Shown: positions 1-6,451, counted from the first letter of the stretch. The stretch: DNA of 7,282 nt from Burkholderiaceae bacterium (GCA_031261905.1 JAISIS010000079.1:1-7282), one strand, 5' to 3'. Notes: generated from the letters alone by a model not told the origin. Numbers and translations are program-made.

Positions 1-144
1 ATGCATGTTGGTTTCCAGATCGGTACGGTACAAGACCGTATCGCACGATGGGCATTTGACCCAAAGGCCCTCCGGCACCGTCTTGCGACTGCTGGTCGCG
101 TGCGGCTGAATCCTGGGGGGCAGCAACTTGTCTAGCCAGCTCAT
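1..144 (-). CDS. accD: Acetyl-CoA carboxylase carboxyltransferase subunit beta (5' part only)
   Basis: First 48 codons of AccD; the gene runs off the left edge. AccD with AccA forms the cytoplasmic carboxyltransferase that moves the carboxyl group from carboxybiotin-BCCP to acetyl-CoA, giving malonyl-CoA for fatty acid synthesis. Reverse-strand translation begins MSWLDKLLPPRIQ and continues through a VPEGLWVKCPSCDTVLY segment, the family's characteristic N-terminus with the first CxxC pair (C31, C34) of the four-cysteine zinc ribbon; the second pair lies outside the window. The ATG at 142-144 is preceded by GGAG (complement of 150-153) at a 5-nt spacing, which fixes the start. It follows trpA on the same strand after 154 nt, as in the trpFBA-accD-folC block of Betaproteobacteria. 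The upstream region has its own candidate promoter, a hairpin and a short overlapping open frame, so accD is probably not driven only from the trp genes. Confidence 0.96.
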   Translation of the reverse strand, partial: MSWLDKLLPPRIQPHATSSRKTVPEGLWVKCPSCDTVLYRTDLETNMH

Positions 145-254
145 AAAATCTCCAGGTAATGCTGCCATTTTGACAGGTAAACAAAACGGCAAGGCTGCAC
201 GCCAATGGTTCTTTCCGGGCCAACCCGGTTCATTTCGCGCAGGTAATTATCCAT
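141..254 (-). CDS. Possible small ORF overlapping the accD start (37 codons, unrecognised)
   Basis: An open frame in the accD leader starts at ATG 252-254 (37 aa, beginning MDNYLREMNRVG) or at either of two tandem ATGs at 261-266 (up to 41 aa) and ends at TGA 141-143, overlapping the accD ATG as ATGA, an arrangement typical of translational coupling. I do not recognise the peptide. It contains Asn-Tyr-Leu, Val-Tyr-Leu and His-Tyr-Leu, each encoded by the leader's repeated TTACCTG. No convincing Shine-Dalgarno precedes any of its starts; however the candidate promoter's -10 covers the upstream ATGs and predicts a transcript start near 254-255, so ATG 254 could only be used on a longer transcript or as a leaderless start. 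A 37-codon open frame can occur by chance, so this is a candidate rather than a call. Confidence 0.2.
   Translation of the reverse strand: MDNYLREMNRVGPERTIGVQPCRFVYLSKWQHYLEIL
153..246 (-). repeat. Three copies of TTACCTG in the accD leader
   Basis: The heptamer TTACCTG occurs on the minus strand at 246-240, 180-174 and 159-153; copies one and three extend to ATTACCTG. The second sits in the loop of the 164-190 hairpin and the third abuts the accD GGAG ribosome binding site. Spacings are 66 and 21 nt, both multiples of three, so all three encode Tyr-Leu in the same frame of the small ORF. They could be a protein or RNA contact site or simply a codon pattern. Confidence 0.4.
164..190 (-). 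promoter_or_regulatory. Hairpin just upstream of the accD ribosome binding site
   Basis: On the transcribed strand, GCCGTTTTG (190-182) can pair with CAAAATGGC (172-164) to give a 9-bp stem with one G-U pair and a 9-nt loop TTTACCTGT. The stem ends about 10 nt before the accD GGAG. No run of U follows it, so it is not an intrinsic terminator. Its position suggests a role in accD mRNA stability or translation; carboxyltransferase is known to bind accA and accD mRNA in E. coli, but whether that applies here is inference. Confidence 0.4.
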
Positions 255-261
255 GGGCAGC

Positions 262-291
262 ATCATACTTGTTTTGACGGCATTTCGCCAA
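262..291 (-). promoter_or_regulatory. Candidate sigma70-type promoter for accD
   Basis: Minus-strand TTGGCG (-35, 291-286) and TATGAT (-10, 267-262) are separated by 18 nt, a good match to the sigma70 consensus. The element begins 8 nt past the trpA stop codon, and the predicted transcript start near 255 gives a leader of about 110 nt before accD. No terminator is seen between trpA and this promoter, so read-through from the trp genes would add to its output. Prediction from sequence only. Confidence 0.45.
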
Positions 292-298
292 CAGACAT

Positions 299-1096
299 TT
301 ATTTGTCAAGCGCTTTCCGGATAGCGCCAACAAATGCTTCCAGGTCACTGGTTTCCCGGCCTTTCTCCGCGTTTTCCAGCACCTGGATCAGCCTGCTCCC
401 TATCACAACACCATCCGCCAGCGCGCCTACAGCCCTTGCCGTCTCGCCATCCCGGATGCCAAAACCCACTCCAACCGGAATGGAAACGTGCTTCTTTATA
501 ACCGGAATGGCGGCAGCCACTTCATCCGCGTTCAGGCTGGCCGAGCCTGTTACGCCTTTGAGCGAAACATAATAGACATAACCGCTGGCGATTTTACCTA
601 TTTTCTCCATCCGCGCTTCGGTTGAGGTCGGCGCCAGCAGGAAAATAACATCCATGTCATGCGCCTTCATCAGGGCGGCAAACGCTTCGCACTCTTCCGG
701 AGGATAATCCACAATCAGCGCGCCATCCACGCCCGCCTGAGCGGCTTCCCGGACAAATACCTCAAGCCCCATCCGCTCAACCGGATTGGCATAGCCCATA
801 AGGACAACAGGAGTATGCGGATCCGTCTCGCGGAATTGCCGGACACAGCGGAAAATGTCATGCAGGTTGATGCCGTGTTTCAGCGCAATCTCGGAAGCAC
901 GCTGGATAACCGGCCCATCCGCCATTGGATCGGAAAAAGGGACGCCAAGCTCAATAATATCGGCACCGCCCCGGACAAGGGCATGCATCAGGGGAACGGT
1001 TGCGGTCGGTTCAGGATAACCAGCGGTAATAAATGGGATAAGCGCCTTTCTGCTTTTGGCTTTCAGCCCGGAGAATACAGGTTGTATACGTGACAT
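299..1096 (-). CDS. trpA: Tryptophan synthase alpha chain
   Basis: Cytoplasmic alpha subunit of tryptophan synthase, which cleaves indole-3-glycerol phosphate to indole and glyceraldehyde 3-phosphate; the indole is channelled to TrpB in the alpha2-beta2 complex. The 265-residue TIM-barrel protein has the usual family length. Visible hallmarks are the [15 protein letters not shown] motif with catalytic Glu49 and Asp60 at the same numbers as the E. coli enzyme, the [10 protein letters not shown] segment (153-162), the YVSLKGVTG mobile loop (176-184), and the phosphate-binding GVGFGI (209-214) and VIGSRL (231-236) turns. The start ATG at 1094-1096 has AAGGA (complement of 1104-1108) 7 nt upstream, the clearest ribosome binding site among the trp genes here. 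It lies 52 nt after trpB; some Burkholderiales have a DNA methyltransferase gene between trpB and trpA, which is absent here. All catalytic residues are present. Confidence 0.98.
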   Translation of the reverse strand: MSRIQPVFSGLKAKSRKALIPFITAGYPEPTATVPLMHALVRGGADIIELGVPFSDPMADGPVIQRASEIALKHGINLHDIFRCVRQFRETDPHTPVVLMGYANPVERMGLEVFVREAAQAGVDGALIVDYPPEECEAFAALMKAHDMDVIFLLAPTSTEARMEKIGKIASGYVYYVSLKGVTGSASLNADEVAAAIPVIKKHVSIPVGVGFGIRDGETARAVGALADGVVIGSRLIQVLENAEKGRETSDLEAFVGAIRKALDK

Positions 1097-1103
1097 AAAT
1101 GAA

Positions 1104-1108
1104 TCCTT
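1104..1108 (-). promoter_or_regulatory. Ribosome binding site of trpA
   Basis: AAGGA on the minus strand, 7 nt before the trpA ATG. It lies just 3' (in mRNA) of the inverted repeat spanning 1114-1151, so it stays exposed if that stem forms. Confidence 0.7.
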
Positions 1109-1113
1109 TTCGA

Positions 1114-1151
1114 TGATTTCAAGGCAAGATGCGGTTTATCAAATGAAATCA
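1114..1151 (-). repeat. Perfect 8-bp inverted repeat in the trpB-trpA gap
   Basis: Minus-strand TGATTTCA (1151-1144) and TGAAATCA (1121-1114) are exact reverse complements separated by 22 nt. The first three bases of the left arm are the trpB stop codon TGA, so a stem would begin as soon as ribosomes leave trpB. There is no following U-tract, so it is not a terminator. It may shape trpB-to-trpA coupling or mRNA processing; that role is inference. Confidence 0.45.
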
Positions 1152-2393
1152 CCACTGGATTCCCGCCCGCTGTGCAACCGTGTGCATATCCTTGTCCCCC
1201 CTGCCGGAAAGGCTGACCAGAATGACCTTGTCCCTACCCAGGGTGGGCGCCATCCTGGCTGCGTGCGCCAGCGCATGGCTGGATTCCAGCGCCGGGATGA
1301 TGCCTTCCGTACGGCAGCAGTCATGAAACGCGGCCAGTGCTTCTTCATCCGTAGCTGACACATATTGTGCCCGGCCACTTTCCTTCAACCATGCATGTTC
1401 CGGCCCGATGCCAGGATAATCCAGCCCCGCCGAAACGGAATGCGCCTCGGTAATTTGGCCATCCGAATCCTGCAGAAGGTATGTCCGGTTACCGTGAAGG
1501 ATGCCGGGAGAGCCTGCTGTCAGCGTTGCCGCGTGCCTGCCGGTATCAATCCCGTCACCAGCCGCCTCCACGCCAATCAGGGCGACATCCGGCTGGTCAA
1601 TATAAGGATAAAAAATTCCCATGGCATTGGAGCCGCCCCCCACGCAGGCCACCACATAATCCGGTTGCCCTCCGGTTATTTCCGGCATCTGCACCAGGCA
1701 CTCCTCACCAATAACAGACTGGAAATCCCGTACCAGCATGGGATAGGGATGCGGCCCGGCAACCGTGCCGATAATATAAAACGTTGTCTCCACATTGGTT
1801 ACCCAGTCGCGCATGGCTTCGTTCAACGCGTCTTTCAGGGTTTTCGAGCCGGACTCCACCGGCACAACGCTTGCGCCCAGCAGCTTCATCCGGTACACAT
1901 TCTGCGCCTGCCGCCTGATATCCTCACTGCCCATGTAAACAACGCACTCCAGCCCGAAACGGGCACAAATGGTTGCTGTCGCGACCCCGTGCTGCCCGGC
2001 TCCCGTCTCGGCAATAATGCGTTTCTTACCCATGCGCCTGGCCAACAGGGCCTGCCCGATCACATTGTTGACCTTGTGCGCGCCGGTATGGTTCAGGTCT
2101 TCGCGCTTAAGGTAAATCTGCGCCCCGCCCAGATTTTCCGACCAGCGGGCGGCATGGTAAACCGGCGTCGGGCGTCCCACATAATGTTTCAGTTCATGCC
2201 GGAACTCGGCAAGAAAAGCCGGATCATCACGGAACTGCGTATAGGCGGTCGCCAGTTCATCCAGCGCATAAATCAGCGTCTCTGATACAAAGATACCGCC
2301 ATAGGGGCCGAAGTGCCCTGCGGCATTCGGCAAAGTGTAGGCGGCGCTACGGTACAGCGCGTGGCTGTCATGCGTACTTGAAGTGTCTTTCAT
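1149..2393 (-). CDS. trpB: Tryptophan synthase beta chain
   Basis: PLP-dependent beta subunit of tryptophan synthase, which condenses indole with L-serine to L-tryptophan. The 414 residues slightly exceed the usual 395-405, due to an N-terminal extension of about 20 residues before the conserved GHFGPYGG (26-33). Visible motifs: the PLP Schiff-base Lys107 in HTGAHKVNN, catalytic Glu129 in AETGAGQHG, the PLP-phosphate loop GGGSNA (252-257), and the GPEHAWL region involved in the active-site and COMM domain. All appear intact. The ATG at 2391-2393 follows trpF by 38 nt and lacks a strong Shine-Dalgarno; an out-of-frame ATG 13 nt upstream sits in a repeated ATGAAAGA. The start is chosen because it is the first in-frame ATG of the long frame. 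Co-transcribed with trpF and trpA; no leader peptide rich in Trp codons is seen. Confidence 0.98.
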   Translation of the reverse strand: MKDTSSTHDSHALYRSAAYTLPNAAGHFGPYGGIFVSETLIYALDELATAYTQFRDDPAFLAEFRHELKHYVGRPTPVYHAARWSENLGGAQIYLKREDLNHTGAHKVNNVIGQALLARRMGKKRIIAETGAGQHGVATATICARFGLECVVYMGSEDIRRQAQNVYRMKLLGASVVPVESGSKTLKDALNEAMRDWVTNVETTFYIIGTVAGPHPYPMLVRDFQSVIGEECLVQMPEITGGQPDYVVACVGGGSNAMGIFYPYIDQPDVALIGVEAAGDGIDTGRHAATLTAGSPGILHGNRTYLLQDSDGQITEAHSVSAGLDYPGIGPEHAWLKESGRAQYVSATDEEALAAFHDCCRTEGIIPALESSHALAHAARMAPTLGRDKVILVSLSGRGDKDMHTVAQRAGIQW

Positions 2394-2406
2394 GATGATC
2401 TTTCAT
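2381..2406 (-). repeat. Repeated ATGAAAGA at the trpB start, with out-of-frame upstream ATG
   Basis: The octamer ATGAAAGA occurs at 2406-2399 and again at 2393-2386, exactly 13 nt apart; the second copy is the trpB start. Over the full 13-nt units 9 bases match. The first ATG opens a 12-codon frame ([12 protein letters not shown]) that ends at 2368 inside trpB, in a different frame, so a ribosome starting there would read across the trpB start. It contains no Trp codon and is not an attenuator peptide. Confidence 0.4.
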
Positions 2407-2431
2407 GGTCTGGCGTTTGTTGCACTTTCCC

Positions 2432-3130
2432 TCAGGAAGCAGCGTCTTGCCGGTCTTTGAACTGTCCGGAAGCCTGGTCCGCCGCGTTGACCGCGCTGAC
2501 AAAAGCACGGACTTTCCCGGCATCCTTGATGCCCCGGCTGCTTTCAACGCCACTGCTGACGTCAACTGCCCAGGGCTGTACGCGCTTAATGGCGCCAGCG
2601 ACATTTTGCGCACTCAAGCCACCACTCAAAACGACCTGATGCGCGATTTCTTTTGATACGAGAGACCAATTGAATGCCTTTCCTGTACCGCCATAAGCCT
2701 CAGACCAGGAGTCCAGCAGGAGACCTGCAAAATATGCGCTGGCGGCGCGATATGTCCGTTCACATTGTATCAAATCCTGTGGGCTGGTATCTGCCTTGAC
2801 GCGAAAAGCGCGAATAAACGGGCGTCCGGTAATTGCCGCGACCCTCGCGCAATATTCAGCGCTTTCATCCCCGTGAAACTGCAACATGGAGATACCAGTA
2901 CGCGCCACTATTTCCACCACCTCCTGCTCGGTCGCGTTTACAAAAAGCCCGACCGTACTCACAAAAGGCGGCACGGTCATAATCAACGCCCTGGCGGCAT
3001 CCGGCATGATGTAACGCGGGCTTTGGGGATAAAACACAAAGCCCAGCGCATCGGCTCCCGCTTCTGCTGCGGCCCTCACATCCCCGGCTCGCGTCAGTCC
3101 ACAAATTTTAATCCGGGTACGACGTTCCAT
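2432..3130 (-). CDS. trpF: Phosphoribosylanthranilate isomerase
   Basis: Cytoplasmic (beta-alpha)8-barrel enzyme that isomerises N-(5-phosphoribosyl)anthranilate to CdRP, the third step of tryptophan synthesis. The 232-residue product carries the family's signature blocks: KICGLT near the N-terminus with the general-base Cys10, LGFVFYPQSPRY (29-40), LQFHGDE (83-89), LLDS with the general-acid Asp140 followed by GGTGKAFNW (147-155), and the phosphate-binding LSGGL and VDVSSGVE segments (168-172, 189-196). The last 20 residues are a polar tail beyond the barrel. It starts at ATG 3128-3130, 20 nt after truA, with only a weak AAGAA before it, so translation may depend partly on coupling from truA. 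Placement of trpF behind fimV-truA, away from trpEGDC, is the usual beta/gammaproteobacterial arrangement. Confidence 0.97.
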   Translation of the reverse strand: MERRTRIKICGLTRAGDVRAAAEAGADALGFVFYPQSPRYIMPDAARALIMTVPPFVSTVGLFVNATEQEVVEIVARTGISMLQFHGDESAEYCARVAAITGRPFIRAFRVKADTSPQDLIQCERTYRAASAYFAGLLLDSWSEAYGGTGKAFNWSLVSKEIAHQVVLSGGLSAQNVAGAIKRVQPWAVDVSSGVESSRGIKDAGKVRAFVSAVNAADQASGQFKDRQDAAS

Positions 3131-3131
3131 T

Positions 3132-3164
3132 TTCTTATTAAGAATATCTGTTATCTTATGATAA
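3132..3164 (-). repeat. AT-rich palindromes at the truA-trpF junction
   Basis: Two short inverted repeats lie end to end: TTCTTA-T-TAAGAA at 3132-3144 between the genes, and TTATC-TTAT-GATAA at 3151-3164 covering the truA stop codon and last codons. This is the most AT-rich spot in the operon. There is no GC-rich stem followed by a U-tract, so a terminator is unlikely; it could keep the trpF start open in the mRNA or mark a cleavage site. Function unknown. Confidence 0.35.
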
Positions 3165-3957
3165 AGGCAGCGTCATCCGTAGCCTGCGGCAAACCCCATT
3201 TCTTGTCGTAAATCACTTTGGCGAGATACAGGCCATCCGGCATAAACGTAGGAGCAGCCTTATTCCGGTCTTTTCCCAGCAAAAGCGTATGGATCCACGC
3301 TGGTTCGTAATCACCCTTGCCGACATAAATCAGTGATCCCATGATGTTGCGCACCATGTGATGCAGGAAGGCACTGGCCTCAAAGGTAAAAACAAGGCAA
3401 TCGCCCTGCCGCTCAATCCCTATATGGTTCATGGTTTTGACCGGTGATATCGCCTGGCACTCAGCCGCGCGGAAAGCGGAAAAATCATGCTCTCCAAGAA
3501 GAAAGCGCGACGCCTCCTGCATGGCGTCCAGCGAAAGCGGACGAAATACCCATCCGGCACGTCCCTTCAGCAGCGGTGAACGCACTGCGTGGTTATACAG
3601 CACATAACGGTATCGTCTGGCGATGGCGCTTGAGCGGGCGTGAAATCCGTCCGGCCCTGATGGCACTTCACAGGCCCAGCGTACAGCAATTGAAGCATCC
3701 AGAAAGGAATTGACTCCCCGCACCCAGGAAAAATGCTCACGGTCAACTACCGTATCCAGATGCACCACCTGCTCAAGCGCGTGAACGCCCGCATCCGTCC
3801 TTCCGGCACAAGCAACAGGAATCCGCGTTTGCGTAAAGCGGAAAATGGCGTTTTCAAGCTGGTCCTGCACGGTATGCCCATCCGGCTGCTTTTGCCAGCC
3901 CCGCCAGCGGCTACCATCATATTCAATGCCCAGCGCAATCCGCTTCATGTTAACCAT
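3151..3957 (-). CDS. truA: tRNA pseudouridine(38-40) synthase
   Basis: TruA converts uridines 38, 39 and 40 in the anticodon stem-loop of many tRNAs to pseudouridine; it is a cytoplasmic homodimer. The protein has the N-terminal IALGIEYDGSRWRGWQ block, catalytic Asp55 in CAGRTDAGVHALEQV, FHARSSAIARRYRYVLYN (about 105-122), the EHDFSAF block (156-162) and the C-terminal FLHHMVRNIMGSL (197-209). At 268 aa it is of normal length. Three starts are possible: TTG at 3960, ATG at 3957 and ATG at 3948. I choose ATG 3957 because it overlaps the fimV stop as TGATG, a termination-reinitiation junction; the homologue-like N-terminus MKRIALG argues for 3948 (265 aa), and neither has a strong Shine-Dalgarno. 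Cotranscribed with fimV upstream and trpF downstream, as in many beta- and gammaproteobacteria. Confidence 0.97.
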   Translation of the reverse strand: MVNMKRIALGIEYDGSRWRGWQKQPDGHTVQDQLENAIFRFTQTRIPVACAGRTDAGVHALEQVVHLDTVVDREHFSWVRGVNSFLDASIAVRWACEVPSGPDGFHARSSAIARRYRYVLYNHAVRSPLLKGRAGWVFRPLSLDAMQEASRFLLGEHDFSAFRAAECQAISPVKTMNHIGIERQGDCLVFTFEASAFLHHMVRNIMGSLIYVGKGDYEPAWIHTLLLGKDRNKAAPTFMPDGLYLAKVIYDKKWGLPQATDDAAFIIR

Positions 3958-6317
3958 CAAAGGTACTGCATCGCTTGCTTCGCTTCAATGATCTGCTGCG
4001 GCGTGCCGCGCTCAATCACCTCTTCCAGCAGCTCGCGCGCGCCTTCCTTGTCTTTCATGTCCATGTAGGCCAGCGCCAGTTCCAGCTTGGCGGCCATTTC
4101 CGCATTAACGGGTTCCTGCGTCCCGGAATCCGCTACCGGTTTATCATCAGACGCCACATCCTCATCATGCGCCTCGCCCTGCACAGGACTGATATCGGAT
4201 AAATCCAGTTCCAGCGGATGCGGCTCCGCAACATCGGCCGCCGCATCCGCCACGGCCTCTTCCTGCTCATCTGCAGGCGCGTCATGGTCATCCAGGCGCA
4301 AAGCTACATCATCTTCCACCAGAAGATCGGATTCCCCGGCAGACGTCTCAAGCACTTCCGGTTCAACAGCAGGCCCTTCGGGCACCGGCTCCGGTTCTGG
4401 TTCCGGCTCTGGTGCAGATTCCGGTTCGGCAACCGCTTCCTCAGGCACAGTGATTTCAGGCGCTGTATTCTCCGGTTCAGGCTGAGACTCCTCCGCGACA
4501 ACCTCTTCAGGCGCTTCCGGTTCCACCTCAGGCTCTTCCTCCACCTCAGGCTGTACAACAGCCACCTCCGGTTCGGCAGCAGGCTCTTCGGGCACTGGCT
4601 CCGGTTCAGTCTGTAACACGGGTTCCGGTTCCGGATCAGCTTCGGCATGAGGCGCTTCCTCTATCTCCCGTATATCCTCTTCGTCATCCTCTTCCTCAGG
4701 CTCCCTGGCCTGAGCCGCAGTCAGGTTCTCCAGGAAATCCCGTCCGGAAATAATATTTGGATTAACCTCTTCTTCTTTCTTCTCAACCGGAGGAGACGCC
4801 ACCGGAGCCGGACGTGCAGGCTCGGGCGGCTTCTTGCCGCGCGAGCGCATCATAAACACAATCAGAACAAGGCATGCGCCAATAACCCCTGCAACGATCT
4901 GCCATATGATATTGTTCTTAAACTTGTACAGCAGCCCCTGCTTCTTCACGGGCTGCCCGTCTTGATCATACTCTTCACTCTCTTCGTCCTGCTTCTTTTG
5001 CAGCGTGTCTGCTTTGCCCTCCGCCTTGCCCAGCGTCTGATCCGCACTTAAACCTTCCTTCTTCTCACCGGAAGGAGCTTTGTCAGTCGTCCCGGTTGCC
5101 GTCTGCGGAGAAGCGGCTTCTGTTTTGTCAGGTTGAAGCTTCCCGGTTTCCTTGTCAGGGGCGGTTTGAGCCGGGCTTGTCAGCGCATGACCGCCCTTGC
5201 TGACTACCTCCAGCAGGCTTCTGAGTTCACTGACATTCTTTTCCAGATCGGTAATACGACGATTGGCGTCTTCAATAGCCCGTTTCATGGCAATCTTTTC
5301 TTCCGCCGAGATACCGGCGGACGCCTGTGCCGTCCCGGCCCTGGAAAGCTCAAGGCGGTCAGGTGACTGGCTCACCGGTGTAGGCGGCTCTTTCACGCTG
5401 GCGGATATCTTGCCTTCCGCGACAGGTCCGGTTTTGGCTACAACACCCGGCGCGGACTTTTCTGCCATACCCGCCAATTTCCGGCTGTACTCCCGGAAAT
5501 TTGCAGCATGCAATTTGACAACCTGCTGCGCTTCTTCCTGCGTAACACCAGCTGCCGAATCCGTTGGCGGAATCGAAAGCTTTGCACCTTTTCTGAGCAG
5601 ATTCATGTTCTTGTCAAGAAATGCGTCCGGATTGCTCCGGTAAAGCGCCACCAGCATTTGCTCCAGCGAGATATTCCTGTACCCCAGCCTGGCTGCAATT
5701 TTTGACAGGCTATCCCCGCGGACTACCACATAAGTTGTTCCAGCCGATTCCGGCCCCGCCTCTTTTTCTCCCATCACAGAAGCCGGTGTGACAACTTCTG
5801 CGGATAACGCCTGCGAACTCTGCCGTCCACTCTGTTGCTGCTGCGCTACCCTCTCCCTGAATGCCGTTGCCGAAAGCGGCGCCGCTCTCAAATTGGTCCA
5901 CTCGGCCGGATCCAGTGTAATGGCAAATTCACGGCCTCTACGCTCATTGTTCACCGCAAGTTCCAGCAACACGCCTATATAGGGTTCACGAATGGGTTGT
6001 GCGCTGCGAATGCTGACAAAGTTACGGTCATCAGCCTTTTCCACCGAAATATTCAACGAACGAAGAAGCGCCGTGTAATCCATGCCGGAGCGTTTGTAGG
6101 CCTCCTCCGGAGCAAGGCGAACCACCAGCGAAGCGGCTTCCTCCGGAGAAACGCCAGACAACTCAACTTCGGCGCGCAATGGCTGCCCAAGAGAAGAAAG
6201 TACGGTCAGTCTGCCGAAATCCGCAGCACGGGAAAGTGTAAGGAACGTGGAAAAAAAGAGGAAAAGAAGCGCCTTGAGAGCAGAAATCAGCAGTCTGTAA
6301 CTCTGTTCTTTAGGCAT
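3957..6317 (-). CDS. fimV: FimV-like inner-membrane peptidoglycan-binding polar hub protein
   Basis: FimV is a polar-landmark protein, needed in Pseudomonas for type IV pilus assembly and twitching. With the start at 6317 the product is 786 aa. Order of parts: signal peptide (1-32, hydrophobic core LLISALKALLFLFFSTFLT, likely cut before ADFG); conserved FimV N-terminal domain DFGRLTVLSSLGQPLRAEVELS to about residue 140; LysM domain about 195-249 (YVVVRGDSLSKIA...) for periplasmic peptidoglycan binding; coiled coil about 338-372; membrane helix about 470-490; a very acidic Pro-Glu-rich cytoplasmic region about 539-729; C-terminal FimV motif about 738-786 (ELALAYMDMKDKEGARELLEEV). The frame stays open up to ATG 6425, but the extra 36 residues are hydrophilic and would bury the signal peptide, and a candidate promoter lies within them. 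Ends in a TGATG overlap with truA. Confidence 0.93.
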   Translation of the reverse strand: MPKEQSYRLLISALKALLFLFFSTFLTLSRAADFGRLTVLSSLGQPLRAEVELSGVSPEEAASLVVRLAPEEAYKRSGMDYTALLRSLNISVEKADDRNFVSIRSAQPIREPYIGVLLELAVNNERRGREFAITLDPAEWTNLRAAPLSATAFRERVAQQQQSGRQSSQALSAEVVTPASVMGEKEAGPESAGTTYVVVRGDSLSKIAARLGYRNISLEQMLVALYRSNPDAFLDKNMNLLRKGAKLSIPPTDSAAGVTQEEAQQVVKLHAANFREYSRKLAGMAEKSAPGVVAKTGPVAEGKISASVKEPPTPVSQSPDRLELSRAGTAQASAGISAEEKIAMKRAIEDANRRITDLEKNVSELRSLLEVVSKGGHALTSPAQTAPDKETGKLQPDKTEAASPQTATGTTDKAPSGEKKEGLSADQTLGKAEGKADTLQKKQDEESEEYDQDGQPVKKQGLLYKFKNNIIWQIVAGVIGACLVLIVFMMRSRGKKPPEPARPAPVASPPVEKKEEEVNPNIISGRDFLENLTAAQAREPEEEDDEEDIREIEEAPHAEADPEPEPVLQTEPEPVPEEPAAEPEVAVVQPEVEEEPEVEPEAPEEVVAEESQPEPENTAPEITVPEEAVAEPESAPEPEPEPEPVPEGPAVEPEVLETSAGESDLLVEDDVALRLDDHDAPADEQEEAVADAAADVAEPHPLELDLSDISPVQGEAHDEDVASDDKPVADSGTQEPVNAEMAAKLELALAYMDMKDKEGARELLEEVIERGTPQQIIEAKQAMQYL
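4358..4607 (-). repeat. Degenerate repeat within the acidic region of fimV
   Basis: Two 40-nt units, 4358-4397 and 4568-4607, match at 36 of 40 positions and are 210 nt (70 codons) apart, so in frame. They encode EPEPVPEGPAVEPEV and EPEPVPEEPAAEPEV. Between and around them are shorter CCGGTT/CCGGCT hexamer runs encoding Pro-Glu. The pattern indicates local duplication and makes this a likely site of length variation between strains. Confidence 0.75.
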
Positions 6318-6363
6318 TTGCGGGCAATCTGTGCTGTATTGAATCCGGTTGGCGTCAATTTTC

Positions 6364-6380
6364 CTGACTCTTTCAGTCAG
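6364..6380 (-). promoter_or_regulatory. Short hairpin in the fimV leader
   Basis: CTGACT-GAAAG-AGTCAG on the minus strand is a perfect 6-bp stem with a 5-nt loop, about 47 nt before the chosen fimV ATG and just after the predicted transcript start. It could affect mRNA stability; no function is established. Confidence 0.3.
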
Positions 6381-6393
6381 TTGTGCTGAATGT

Positions 6394-6421
6394 ATTTTAC
6401 CATCCAGTGACAGCGTTACAA
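6394..6421 (-). promoter_or_regulatory. Candidate extended -10 promoter for fimV
   Basis: Minus-strand TTGTAA (-35, 6421-6416), a 16-nt spacer and TAAAAT (-10, 6399-6394) preceded directly by TGG, giving an extended -10 (TGnTAAAAT). The predicted transcript start is near 6387, about 70 nt before the fimV ATG at 6317 and downstream of the alternative ATG at 6425. If real, it excludes the longer fimV start for this transcript. Sequence-based prediction only. Confidence 0.4.
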
Positions 6422-6451
6422 TCATTTGCCATAATTTGGCGCGAAAACATT

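Noticed and set aside
215..228. CCGGG-TTGG-CCCGG palindrome as a terminator after trpA
   Set aside because: The stem is only 5 bp and is followed by AAAGAACC rather than a U-tract; it also lies downstream of the candidate accD promoter.
1365..2285. Long plus-strand open frame (306 codons) opposite trpB
   Set aside because: It lies wholly antisense to a trpB gene with all catalytic motifs, has no recognisable domain, and is rich in Arg/His/Pro as expected from the reverse of a GC-biased coding frame.
2394..2431. Tryptophan attenuator before trpB
   Set aside because: The gap has no leader peptide with Trp codons and no alternative hairpins with a U-tract; the short upstream frame has no Trp.
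4087..4616. Plus-strand Ser/Gly-rich and Arg/Phe-rich open frames, and a minus-strand Arg/Leu-rich frame at 4304-4648
   Set aside because: All are by-products of the repetitive Pro-Glu codons of fimV, where few stop codons can occur in any frame.
5835..6389. Plus-strand open frame of 184 codons opposite the fimV 5' region
   Set aside because: It is antisense to the conserved FimV N-terminal domain and signal peptide; no start signal or family features are visible.
299..6425. CRISPR array, insertion sequence, tRNA or other mobile element within the operon
   Set aside because: No spaced direct repeats, terminal inverted repeats with transposase, or tRNA cloverleaf were seen; the genes are contiguous and intact.
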